A stretch of 64,000 bases of DNA, from the NCBI GenBank assembly GCA_013821455.1, contig JACDGS010000017.1, positions 4,720 through 68,719 on the forward strand. The letters run 5' to 3'. The first letter of the stretch is position 1, and every line of letters starts with the position of its first letter. This DNA is from Chthoniobacterales bacterium (GTDB lineage Bacteria; Verrucomicrobiota; Verrucomicrobiia; Chthoniobacterales; UBA10450). A program made the position numbers and the translations under genes. Positions 46,484-54,403 of the stretch are shown one piece after another. The notes beneath the pieces are model-generated. The model was given only the letters and a program-made list of their open reading frames with translations. It was not told the origin of the DNA and did no database searches.

Positions 46484-48106
46484 TTAGTCCCGATCGTATT
46501 CCTCGAGCAACGCAATACCGGATGGGTTCGGATTCTTGCCGGTGAGCACCACGGTGTAAGTGCCGGGCACGAAGATGCGATCGATGACCGCTTCCTTCGG
46601 ACTGCTCGGCGCCAGGCCGGCCGCTATGATGTCAGCCGCTTCCGGCGAGTTCATCCAACTGTCGTTCATGCCAACTTGTAAGCCATTCACGTCGTAGGCC
46701 GTGAGGACTGGATCTGCCAGCGGATTAGGCACATTGCCCGCGAGACTCGGTCCCAGTCCCCGGATAATGACTCGTTTATCGATCGAGCCTTCCACCACCA
46801 TGCCGCTGATGAGCGCGTCATCGCCGGGAGCGACTTCGGCACGGGCAGAGAGGTTGGCGGTCTTCAGGCCGTTGCCTTCCTGGACGTCATAGACTTCTTC
46901 CAGCGCAATACCACTTCCGTCGGCGACACCCTTAAGAATCGCGGTGTATGTTCCTGCGGGAAGGTTAGCAATGATGACACTTTCCCGCACATCCGTTGGC
47001 GCAAGGCCAGCGGCCTCAATCTCCGCCTGAACCGCAGGCGTGTTTTGCTTCCAGTTATCGTTAAAGGCAATCTCGTCTCCGTTTACATCGCGCAACGACA
47101 GGGTCGGATTTGCGAGCGTGCCCGTGAGCGGGACACCCGCAATACTCAACGACGGCCCGAGACCACGGATGATAAGTTCCTTCGTGGCTCCCGCGGCCGG
47201 CGGCACAGTAGGATCCTGCGCCGTGATGATGAATCCGGAGATGAGAATTTCATCTCCACCACCGATCACGTGGGCGCGAGACGAGAGATTCGCGAGAACG
47301 CTCGCCCCCGTCGCGTACGCCAAGCCGGAAACGCTGCTGTAGCTGAAGTCAGGCGTTGCCGCATCCACAATCGTGGCTGCTCCGGTCGTGGTGTTGATGG
47401 TATAGAGCTTGTCGTCGATCGCGCCGTAGAGCGTCCCATCGGGCGAGAAGGTCAGACCCGCGATGGGACTGTTCTTCGGCACACCAATCGGTCCGATCTC
47501 GGTCAGCGTTCCAGTCACTTGATCGACGCTGTAAAGTCTGGCATCGATCGAGGATGGAGCCGCTGTGCCCGCATCAGCTTGCCCGAGAGCATAGAGCGTT
47601 TGCGGTGTGCCGTTATCCAACGCCAGGCCGTCGATCGCGACCGCGGTGTCATTCAGGAGCACTGCGACGCCCGTGTTGACGTTGAAGCGATACAGCGGGT
47701 GCGTCGGGGCTAAGCTCGGATCGAAGGCCGAAGCGAGAAATCCCTCGCCGCTGGTGCCGATGACGAGATCGCCTTCGCCTCGCAACCCCGCCACGCTGAG
47801 CGCGGTGCTGGACAGCACACGTGCATCGATGGCGGACAACTGGTCGAGCGTTCCCGTGATGGGGCTAAAGGTGTAAAGACTCCCGCCGAAGGACGCTAGT
47901 CCGTAGCCTCGCTCGGGCTGACTGATATAATTAACCAGCGTGCCAACGCCAGTCGTCGGATCAATTTTGATGATCTGGTTCTCAAAGAAGGTGACGCCGA
48001 AAAGCACCTGATCGCCCGTGGTCACCTGCGCGCGCGCAGAAGAAGTTAACCCCGGAAACAACACAAGCACTCCCGCCGTCGCCGCTGCGAAAATAAGTTT
48101 TTTCAT
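46484..48106 (-). CDS. Secreted propeller protein with two C-terminal RGLGPSL-type repeats
   Basis: 540 residues. The signal peptide (MKKLIFAAATAGVLVLFPGL) ends near ARAQ. The first half (about 30-290) is propeller-like (TGVGTLVNYISQPERGYGLA, GTLYGAIDDKLYTINTTTGA). The second half holds two copies of a module of about 120 residues: NLSSRAHVIGGGDEILISGF ... IIRGLGPSLS and NLSARAEVAPGDDALISGMV ... IIRGLGPSLA, each ending in ALEEVYD or ALLEEYD. This module looks like a cell-surface repeat. Transcribed before a strong terminator. Confidence 0.8.
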   Translation of the reverse strand: MKKLIFAAATAGVLVLFPGLTSSARAQVTTGDQVLFGVTFFENQIIKIDPTTGVGTLVNYISQPERGYGLASFGGSLYTFSPITGTLDQLSAIDARVLSSTALSVAGLRGEGDLVIGTSGEGFLASAFDPSLAPTHPLYRFNVNTGVAVLLNDTAVAIDGLALDNGTPQTLYALGQADAGTAAPSSIDARLYSVDQVTGTLTEIGPIGVPKNSPIAGLTFSPDGTLYGAIDDKLYTINTTTGAATIVDAATPDFSYSSVSGLAYATGASVLANLSSRAHVIGGGDEILISGFIITAQDPTVPPAAGATKELIIRGLGPSLSIAGVPLTGTLANPTLSLRDVNGDEIAFNDNWKQNTPAVQAEIEAAGLAPTDVRESVIIANLPAGTYTAILKGVADGSGIALEEVYDVQEGNGLKTANLSARAEVAPGDDALISGMVVEGSIDKRVIIRGLGPSLAGNVPNPLADPVLTAYDVNGLQVGMNDSWMNSPEAADIIAAGLAPSSPKEAVIDRIFVPGTYTVVLTGKNPNPSGIALLEEYDRD

Positions 48107-48130
48107 TGGGACGTAAGGATGGTCGCTGCG

Positions 48131-49048
48131 TTACTTGGTGATCGAACCGTTCATGCCGTTCGGATAGAACAAGCCCTGTGCGGCGCCCACTGCGCCGTAA
48201 ACAATGTTCAGAACCTGCCGCGTCGTGCGCATGAAGACGAGACCATTGGCGTTCGTCGGCACGATGTTGGCTTTGCCTGTGACGGCGCCGTTCAAGGTGA
48301 CAGCCTGATCTTGATCCTTGTCCGTACCATCGAGCACATCGCGCAGGTTGGAGATCTTCGTGGCCAACCCAACCGCGGGCGTGCCCAAACCCAAAATAGC
48401 CGCGCGGACGTTGGCCGCGTGATAAGCCTCGGTGCCCAAAATACCAGCGGCACTGCTGACGATGTCTTTATTGGTCAAAAGACCGGCTCCGCCTCTGTAA
48501 GCCGTCACGCCCACGTCTTCGAAAATGAAGGCGCCCAGCAGGAAATTGGTGTCGTTCGCGAAAGGATCAAAAGTCGCTCCGATCCCCGCGGCGGAGGCGA
48601 GCGTATTGAAGCTGTTCAGCAAATCCAGCGGCGGACGGGCCACCGGCTCGACGCCGACAGCGGTCAACGAAGCGCGCAAAAATTCGACGTGATGCTGCTC
48701 GTCGTTCGAGATTTCGGTCGCGTATTGCGAAATGATCGGGTCGGTAAACGGCACCTTCGGATTGGCCTTCACGATGGTCGTGCCTTGCGTCCCGCTGCCG
48801 GTGATGTCCGTCGCCGACAAGCCCGCGCCCGTCGTCGCGTAAAGATAATATTCCGCCTCGAGATATTCGAGATTCAGAGCGAACTGCAGAATGGCCGCGT
48901 CCAGGCCGGCGCCGCTGGCCGCTTTGGAGGTGCCGGTGAGCATGCGCATACCCGCAAGGCCGAGGGCGCCCGCGCCAAGACTTTTCAACGCTTGTCGGCG
49001 AGTGGTGCCGCGCGTGGTGAGATGTTTCGAGATCGAATTAATGTCCAT
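48131..49048 (-). CDS. Exported ferritin-like domain protein
   Basis: 305 residues. A twin-arginine-type leader ([20 protein letters not shown]) is followed by a four-helix ferritin-like domain. Its helices include [40 protein letters not shown] (ExxH-type) and [18 protein letters not shown], which carry the Glu/His pattern of a di-metal site. It resembles the desiccation-related PCC13-62 group. It lies 24 bases upstream of the propeller gene on the same strand, so the two are probably co-transcribed. Confidence 0.88.
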   Translation of the reverse strand: MDINSISKHLTTRGTTRRQALKSLGAGALGLAGMRMLTGTSKAASGAGLDAAILQFALNLEYLEAEYYLYATTGAGLSATDITGSGTQGTTIVKANPKVPFTDPIISQYATEISNDEQHHVEFLRASLTAVGVEPVARPPLDLLNSFNTLASAAGIGATFDPFANDTNFLLGAFIFEDVGVTAYRGGAGLLTNKDIVSSAAGILGTEAYHAANVRAAILGLGTPAVGLATKISNLRDVLDGTDKDQDQAVTLNGAVTGKANIVPTNANGLVFMRTTRQVLNIVYGAVGAAQGLFYPNGMNGSITK

Positions 49049-49159
49049 ATCGTATTCCTAGGTTGGTTTGGTTGTTAGTGGTTGCCGCACTGTTATGCGG
49101 GGTAACCGGGACTAGATACGCTTCGTCCCGAAAATCGGATGCAGCGATTTCGAAAGAGA

Positions 49160-49180
49160 ATGGGCGCAACCTGCGCCCAT
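49160..49180 (-). terminator. Weak hairpin after the MauE gene
   Basis: An inverted repeat ATGGGCGCA / TGCGCCCAT with a three-base loop, six bases past the stop of the gene at 49186, read on the minus strand. Only a short mixed T-run (TTCTCTTTC) follows, so termination is uncertain. Confidence 0.4.
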
Positions 49181-49185
49181 ACTGC

Positions 49186-49608
49186 CTAACGAATCGGCGC
49201 GGGCGCGCGTTCGCGCAGAAACCAAAGCGCGAGCAGGGCCAAAAAAAGCGCTCCGTTGAGCACGAAATGCCAGGTGAGCGTGAGGTTGCTGCTGACTGTG
49301 CCGAAGCATCCGCAAGAGACATCGATGCCGTGCGCTCTCGCCCAGATCGTCACGCCGATGAAAACCAGGATCATCGCGATCGTTAGGGCAATCGCGCCCG
49401 CAAACAATCGCTGGAAGATGAGCGCCACTCCGGTGACGATTTCCAGCCAGGGCAAAAAGAACGCAACCCGCACTCCGAGCGGCCACGAGATCACGGCGTA
49501 GTTGCTTACGTCGCTCGCGAAGAGCAACGGGTTGCGCGCCTTGAGCACTCCCGTAAAAACAAAAACCGCCCCGACGAGAAGCGCGAGTATAAGCCTAACG
49601 ATTCGCAT
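49186..49608 (-). CDS. MauE/DoxX-like membrane protein
   Basis: 140 residues from the ATG at 49606-49608 with four hydrophobic helices (LILALLVGAVFVFTGVLKAR, AFFLPWLEIVTGVALIFQ, LFAGAIALTIAMILVFIGV, LTWHFVLNGALFLALLALWF). The CGCFG motif at a loop is typical of the MauE subgroup, which is linked to periplasmic disulfide handling. It overlaps the rhodanese gene by 14 bases. Confidence 0.85.
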   Translation of the reverse strand: MRIVRLILALLVGAVFVFTGVLKARNPLLFASDVSNYAVISWPLGVRVAFFLPWLEIVTGVALIFQRLFAGAIALTIAMILVFIGVTIWARAHGIDVSCGCFGTVSSNLTLTWHFVLNGALFLALLALWFLRERAPAPIR

Positions 49609-50029
49609 TTTCCTTCCATTCCTCCCAGCCGCCAGGGAGCACATGCACATTCTTCAGCTTCACTTCGTTGCGCAATCGATCCGCCACCGCCCGACTGGCA
49701 TTGCAACTTTCCCGGCTGCAATACACCACGAGCTCTCGCTCTTTCGTCCAAGCCGCCAGAACCGCTGGCAAAAGACGATTCCATTCGTCTTCGTTCAAGG
49801 ACATGGCACCCGGCACATGACCTTCCTCAAACTCCTCGTTAGGCCGGGCATCGATCCAGAGCACACTTGCGCCCCAGCCTTTAGTCTGGGCCAAAGTCAC
49901 CTCTCCCGGATCGGGCGGTCGCCCATACAGAGCGGGGTTCCCGCGGTAGTAAAGCGCCTGCCCGATCGCTGGCAAAAAAGCAAGGCCGACGAGAATGACG
50001 ACCTGCCGAACCAGCAGCGAGGCGCGCAC
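49595..50029 (-). CDS. Membrane-anchored rhodanese-domain protein
   Basis: 144 residues from a GTG at 50027-50029. An N-terminal anchor (LLVRQVVILVGLAFLPAIGQ) is followed by a rhodanese domain (LWIDARPNEEFEEGHVPGAM) with the active-site loop VVYCSRESCNASR, whose first Cys is the sulfur carrier. It lies four bases after the DUF1573 gene and overlaps the MauE gene. The three probably work together on sulfur or thiols in the periplasm. Confidence 0.9.
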   Translation of the reverse strand: MRASLLVRQVVILVGLAFLPAIGQALYYRGNPALYGRPPDPGEVTLAQTKGWGASVLWIDARPNEEFEEGHVPGAMSLNEDEWNRLLPAVLAAWTKERELVVYCSRESCNASRAVADRLRNEVKLKNVHVLPGGWEEWKENANR

Positions 50030-50032
50030 GAC

Positions 50033-50752
50033 TTACTTCGGAGATGCGGACGGAGACGCCGCGGGCGAGGCCGACGGCGCCAGCTCGGGATGGCCGTCGA
50101 TCCGCACGTTGGCGTAAAAAACTTTCGGCGCTTCCTTGGGAAAGTCTGGCGTGATCTTTAACGCCGCGTTGATCGGGCGATTACCCGGCTTCGGCGTCAC
50201 CGTGATGCGAAACGACTTCTCGTTAGGCACCTGTTCCGCGACAGCCTCCACATCCTTATCCGTGGAGTCGATCTTCAATTTCGTCACCGCAAAATCGCCG
50301 CCGACTTTCGCTTCGATCGTCCGCGGAGTAAGCGGCTGGTTTTTCGCCCAGTAGAGAAAAGTCGGAGCAACGATGAGCACCTGCGGCACATCAGCCTTGA
50401 GCGTTAGCACGGTTCCCTGATCGCCTGCTTCATCCGTCGTCACGTGGATGGTTTTCGTCTGCGCCCCCACCCGATCCCCGATATGGAAAGTCGCCGTGAT
50501 TTCCCCGCTCTCACCCGGCGCCACAACATCCTTGCCCAGCGCCGCTGTCGTGCAGCCGCAGGAAGGTTTGACCCCGGTAATCTTCACCGGCTTGTCGCCT
50601 GCGTTCTTATACTTGAAATGCCCGACCGCATTCTCGTCGTTGATTTTTGGGTGCAGACTCACTTCGCGGGTTTCCCATTGCAGCGCGGCACGCGCCGTCA
50701 GGCCGAGAGCACAAAGAAAAACGAGGACGCAGAGTGAAATTTTCATACGCAT
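50033..50752 (-). CDS. Periplasmic DUF1573-domain protein
   Basis: 239 residues. The signal peptide (MRMKISLCVLVFLCALGLTA) precedes an Ig-like DUF1573 domain with the characteristic KPSCGCTTAALGKDVVAPGE. A second beta-domain and a Ser/Pro/Ala tail (APSASPAASPSASPK) follow. Function unknown; the domain is common in Bacteroidetes and Verrucomicrobia. Second gene of a four-gene run after the PagL-like gene. Confidence 0.9.
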   Translation of the reverse strand: MRMKISLCVLVFLCALGLTARAALQWETREVSLHPKINDENAVGHFKYKNAGDKPVKITGVKPSCGCTTAALGKDVVAPGESGEITATFHIGDRVGAQTKTIHVTTDEAGDQGTVLTLKADVPQVLIVAPTFLYWAKNQPLTPRTIEAKVGGDFAVTKLKIDSTDKDVEAVAEQVPNEKSFRITVTPKPGNRPINAALKITPDFPKEAPKVFYANVRIDGHPELAPSASPAASPSASPK

Positions 50753-50755
50753 CTT

Positions 50756-51385
50756 CTAAAAGGAAAACCCAAAGCCCACGTTCCCGCCAATGTTATCCAA
50801 GCCAAAGTTCGGTTTCTTGATTTCCGCATTCGAGACGTGGCGATAAGCGGCTTCGACCACGACCGACCAACGATCGTTCAACATATAGCGCAGGCCCGCG
50901 TAACCCTGGAGATTAAACTCCACCGGCAGACTGATCAACCCGCGCGACTCGCTTTCGCCGATGTTGGTGTAAACCCCGCCGCCGCCCACTTGCAGATAAG
51001 GAATGAGACGCGCTCGCGGTTGCACAAAATTATAACGAAAAATCAGCGTCGCCCCCGTCAGCACATCGCCCGGTCCATCAAAAATTCCCCCTGCGAAAAC
51101 TTCGCCCAAGAGCTCGAAGTTCCCCGCCAGGAGCCCGGGACCCTGCGGATCGTAGAGCATGAGGCCAAGCCGAAGACTCGTCGCCGTATAATCGATCGCG
51201 GGCCGATTATTTTGCGCGGTATCGAAAAAGAAGTAAGCGCCGCTCACGCTCTGAAACTCGAACTTGCCCCTGGCGAAAGGGTTTTCATCTCGAATCGCCG
51301 CTGCCGCCACCGGCTCGGGGGCGTTAGCCTGCGCCGTAGCCGTCGCGAAGAACGCCAGCGCACAGAGGGAAAAAATGCTCTTCAT
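50756..51385 (-). CDS. PagL-like lipid A 3-O-deacylase / outer membrane beta-barrel
   Basis: 209 residues from the ATG at 51383-51385 with signal peptide MKSIFSLCALAFFATATAQA. The rest alternates as a small beta-barrel and ends in F (GNVGFGFSF), as outer membrane proteins do. The C-terminal segment EAAYRHVSNAEIKKPNFGLD contains the H-x-S-N pattern of the PagL active site. It may remove an acyl chain from lipid A. The activity is inferred from this motif alone. Confidence 0.75.
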   Translation of the reverse strand: MKSIFSLCALAFFATATAQANAPEPVAAAAIRDENPFARGKFEFQSVSGAYFFFDTAQNNRPAIDYTATSLRLGLMLYDPQGPGLLAGNFELLGEVFAGGIFDGPGDVLTGATLIFRYNFVQPRARLIPYLQVGGGGVYTNIGESESRGLISLPVEFNLQGYAGLRYMLNDRWSVVVEAAYRHVSNAEIKKPNFGLDNIGGNVGFGFSF

Positions 51386-51749
51386 CTGCGCGCGATCAAA
51401 CCCCACCCGCACCACCTTGTCAAACCCCGAACTTCTCACCGATACCAACGCGACCCGTCAGAGATCGCGCACTACTCGCGGCGAACCTATTTTCAGTATT
51501 TCAGATTTCAGCTCCCGCCTCTCGTGCCTAACGAACAAAGGACCTATTTACTTCCCCTTGCAGTGCGTGTTGGTTTCACTGTTTCACGAATGCCACTTGT
51601 CACACGCTTAACCGCCGAGGCGACTAGCTTCCCGGAGCAGTCAACGTCTGCGAGGAAGTTATGATTTGATTGCGCTTCCGCCAGCGGTGGCTGATCTTGT
51701 TCTCGTTAGGTCAACGACCGCAAACAACTCAGGGACGGCAAGGCATCGA
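51386..51749. other. Divergent intergenic region with an extended uptake-like word and a direct repeat
   Basis: No convincing gene. It holds one extended word GCCTAACGAACAAAGG (51526-51541) and the first copy of the 21-base direct repeat (51689-51709), which includes CTCGTTAG. It must carry the promoters of the PagL-like run (minus) and the secreted protein at 51750 (plus), but no clear -35/-10 pair was picked out. Confidence 0.5.
51689..51709. repeat. 21-base direct repeat, copy 1
   Basis: GGCTGATCTTGTTCTCGTTAG, identical to 53107-53127. It lies 40 bases before the ATG of the gene at 51750. The two copies bracket that gene. Confidence 0.9.
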
Positions 51750-53081
51750 ATGAAGAAGTCAAAGAAATACCTTATGGCTGCGGTTTTCCTTACGACGGCA
51801 TTCCCACGCTCGATGCCGGGACTGCCTATAAGCGGCGACACCCCTCGTCCCTCCCCCGACGCAGTGACAGAATTAGCGCGACTGACCGAGGTGGCGAACA
51901 CAGCTCGTAAGTCCGGCGATTTGCAGGCTCGCCTGCAGGCTATTCTAGCAGTCCAGAAATTGGTGAACGACGCTCCAAATTCCATCGCCGCAGCGGCCCG
52001 CGCTTATGCGGAGGTCGGTAACTCCCAGCAGGTGATAGCAGCTCTCAGTCGATTCGCGGATCTGGGGCAGGCAGACGATGGGCTGGTGAGTAAGGAATCC
52101 AAGACTTTCGCTGCGATTAAAGCTCTGCCGCAAGACGAATCCATCCTAAAGCGTTTTGCTGCGAATAAGACTCCTATTTCTCAAGCCGAGACCGCGTTCT
52201 CGCTCCCTGGTTCCATCCTGCTGCCGGAAGATATTGACTACGATCCTAAGTCTAAGTCCTTCCTCGTAACCAGTGTCCTAGGCAAAAAGATCAGCCGCGT
52301 TAACGAAGAAGGAAAGGCGACGGATTTTGCGGAATCGCCCAGCCATTGGCCGATGTTCGGTCTTAAGTTAGACCCTGCGCGCAGACTCTTGTGGGCGACT
52401 GAAGTAGCTCTCGAGGGTTTCAACGTTGCCCCAAAGGCCGACTGGGGACGCTCGGTTGTCCTTTGTTTTGATCTCGACACCGGGAAGATGAAGCAGCGCA
52501 TCGAAGGGCCGGCCCATACTGCCTTGGGGGACATGAAGCTTACCCTACAGGGCGATCCGATCGTGAGTGATGGCAAGGGCGGCGGAATCTATCGGGTCAG
52601 TCACGATCGCCTGGAACGGATCGACGGAGGGGACTATATCTCACCGCAAACGGGAGTGATGCATCCGGACGGCAAACGCCTGTTTGTCCCTGACTATGTG
52701 CGTGGAGTTAGCATCCTCGATCCCGCGACAAAGCATGTTACCTGGCTTGATCAGGGCGCGCACCGGGACCATGCCCTGAACGGGATAGATGGCCTTTACC
52801 TGTACCATAACTATCTGATTGCTACTCAGAATGGAACTTCGCCTGAGCGGGTCATTTGTTTTGGGCTCGATTCTAGTCTGGCTCGTGTCAACTCCGAGCG
52901 AATCATCGAAAGGGCAACTGCCACCCTCGGCGATCCCACCCATGGAGTGATCGCCGGCGACTTCTTCTATTACATCGCCAATTCCGGATGGGACAAAGTG
53001 GACGAGCATGGCGACCTGAAACAAAACTCGAAGTTTACTCCCGCTCATATAATGCGTTTCCGGCTGGCTAAGCTGCGTTAG
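51750..53081 (+). CDS. Secreted SMP-30/NHL-like propeller protein, 443 aa
   Basis: Starts at the ATG at 51750 (MKKSKKYLMAAVFLTTAFPR, signal peptide). Residues 40-145 are helical, TPR-like (LARLTEVANTARKSGDLQAR, AARAYAEVGNSQQVIAALSR). From about 160 on it is a six-blade-type propeller: PEDIDYDPKSKSFLVTSVLG, KLDPARRLLWATEVALEG, TLQGDPIVSDGKGGGIYRVS, GVMHPDGKRLFVPDYVRG and HALNGIDGLYLYHNYLIATQ. It resembles gluconolactonase-type folds, but no metal ligands are assured. It is bracketed by 21-base direct repeats and lacks uptake-like words. Confidence 0.8.
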   Translation: MKKSKKYLMAAVFLTTAFPRSMPGLPISGDTPRPSPDAVTELARLTEVANTARKSGDLQARLQAILAVQKLVNDAPNSIAAAARAYAEVGNSQQVIAALSRFADLGQADDGLVSKESKTFAAIKALPQDESILKRFAANKTPISQAETAFSLPGSILLPEDIDYDPKSKSFLVTSVLGKKISRVNEEGKATDFAESPSHWPMFGLKLDPARRLLWATEVALEGFNVAPKADWGRSVVLCFDLDTGKMKQRIEGPAHTALGDMKLTLQGDPIVSDGKGGGIYRVSHDRLERIDGGDYISPQTGVMHPDGKRLFVPDYVRGVSILDPATKHVTWLDQGAHRDHALNGIDGLYLYHNYLIATQNGTSPERVICFGLDSSLARVNSERIIERATATLGDPTHGVIAGDFFYYIANSGWDKVDEHGDLKQNSKFTPAHIMRFRLAKLR

Positions 53082-53106
53082 TGGGACTGTGCGAATCTAC
53101 CTGCGC

Positions 53107-53127
53107 GGCTGATCTTGTTCTCGTTAG
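53107..53127. repeat. 21-base direct repeat, copy 2
   Basis: Identical to 51689-51709. A related stretch, TCTTATTCTCGTTAGGCCTTT, occurs at 58855-58877 before the GNAT gene. Confidence 0.9.
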
Positions 53128-53284
53128 ACCTTTAAGACGATGGCGCATCCTTACCGCAATGGCGGGACTGTTGCTTCTCGAACCGGTCACTTATGCCCGG
53201 GCCGAAGCATAGCGGCGGGCAGACATTTACCTTCTGCAGTGGGAGCTTAAGACTGCTATTCGAGTCCAGGCTCGCTCCGGCATT

Positions 53285-53476
53285 TCAGCCGCTCTGCGTA
53301 TAACGAGTTTTAATGTGCTCCATGTCGTCAGTCCACACCTCATGCACCGGGTCGTCCAGACGCGCGACCCGGAAGACGCCCGACTTCTCGTAGATTTGTT
53401 CGATAGGTGCGGCCACCGTGTCGCCTTTTATGCCAGTCGATTTAGCCTGGCGACCGCAGATAACTCACCGAAGCAT
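53285..53476 (-). pseudogene. Small conserved-looking gene with an in-frame TGA at codon 4
   Basis: From the ATG at 53474-53476 the frame reads MLR, then TGA (53465-53467), then 59 well-formed codons: VICGRQAKSTGIKGDTVAAP, IEQIYEKSGVFRVARLDDPV, HEVWTDDMEHIKTRYTQSG, and a normal stop. The protein-like composition past the TGA suggests a recent nonsense change, for example from TGG or CGA. I do not know the family. No ribosome site for a later start was found. Confidence 0.5.
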
Positions 53477-53623
53477 TCGATCGATTAAAGATTTCGCGGG
53501 GACTTACGAGGGATTACCGGCGTCAGGCCCTCCGTGAGGGCCGCCTCCAAGATCAACTGAGCCCGCCTTGCGCGATGCGCAGAAGACTTGCCAGCACAAC
53601 CTGCTCTTTTGTAAGCTGGGATC

Positions 53624-54382
53624 GTGAAAGGTCTTCCCGGAACGCTGCACAGCGGCGGCGCGTCTTTCGCCACGACGCGCTGGAGCGTGGTCGCAGCCTG
53701 CAGCGATGAGAACGTGGCCACCGCCGTGCAGGAGATGGCGGTCGCGCAGCTTTGCCGCGATTACTGGCCACCGCTTTACAGTTTCGTTAGGCGGCGGGGC
53801 TCCTCGCCGGCGGATGCGCAGGATTTGGTGCAGGGGTTTTTCAGTCACTTTCTCCGAAAAAAAATCTATGCCCAGACGAACAGCGCGAGGGGAAAGTTCC
53901 GCACGTTCCTGCTCGCTGCACTCAAAAATTACCTGATCGATTCCTGGGAAAAAGATCGCGCCGGCAAACGCGGGGGTGGCGGCGAACTGGTCCTCCTGGA
54001 CGATGAACTGCAGCGCGTCGAGCAATCTTACATCAGTGAAGGTGCGAGCCTGGACGAGGAACAATTCTACGAAAAACGCTGGGCGATTGCGCTCGTCTCG
54101 CGCGCGCTGGAAAATCTGGCTGTTGAATTTCGCGCCGGAAAAAAGGAGGAAATTTTTCGCGAACTGAGACCACTCGTCGTGGGCGGCTCCGGCGTACCGC
54201 CACAGGAAGAGATTGCCGCTCGTCTGCAGATGCCGCTCGACACTTTGCGCAGTCATCTCTCGCGGCTCCGCGCGCGCTATCGTGCATTGCTGCGCGAGGA
54301 GGTCGCGCGCACGATTGGTTTTGCCGACGACGTGGAGGAGGAACTGCGCCAGCTCAAGCGCATCCTGATTGCCGCAGCCTAA
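53624..54382 (+). CDS. ECF sigma factor of the kinase-linked type
   Basis: 252 residues from a GTG at 53624. Sigma-2 helices (LCRDYWPPLYSFVRRRGSSP, DAQDLVQGFFSHFLRKKIYA, RGKFRTFLLAALKNYLIDSW) and a sigma-4 region (EEIAARLQMPLDTLRSHLSR, LRARYRALLREEVARTIG) are clear. The linker between them is long. A Ser/Thr kinase gene follows 21 bases on, an arrangement seen in kinase-linked ECF groups where phosphorylation replaces an anti-sigma factor. No anti-sigma gene is present. Confidence 0.9.
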   Translation: MKGLPGTLHSGGASFATTRWSVVAACSDENVATAVQEMAVAQLCRDYWPPLYSFVRRRGSSPADAQDLVQGFFSHFLRKKIYAQTNSARGKFRTFLLAALKNYLIDSWEKDRAGKRGGGGELVLLDDELQRVEQSYISEGASLDEEQFYEKRWAIALVSRALENLAVEFRAGKKEEIFRELRPLVVGGSGVPPQEEIAARLQMPLDTLRSHLSRLRARYRALLREEVARTIGFADDVEEELRQLKRILIAAA

Positions 54383-54403
54383 CGAGTAAAGGAGTCGTCG
54401 CTC

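Larger units (their letters stand above)
53082..53623. other. Gene-poor stretch with decayed coding remnants
   Basis: Holds the second 21-base repeat (53107-53127). A short plus-strand frame with a signal-peptide-like end (AMAGLLLLEPVTYARAEA, stop near 53213) follows it. The nonsense-bearing minus-strand gene at 53285-53476 is annotated separately. I see no intact gene here. Confidence 0.6.
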
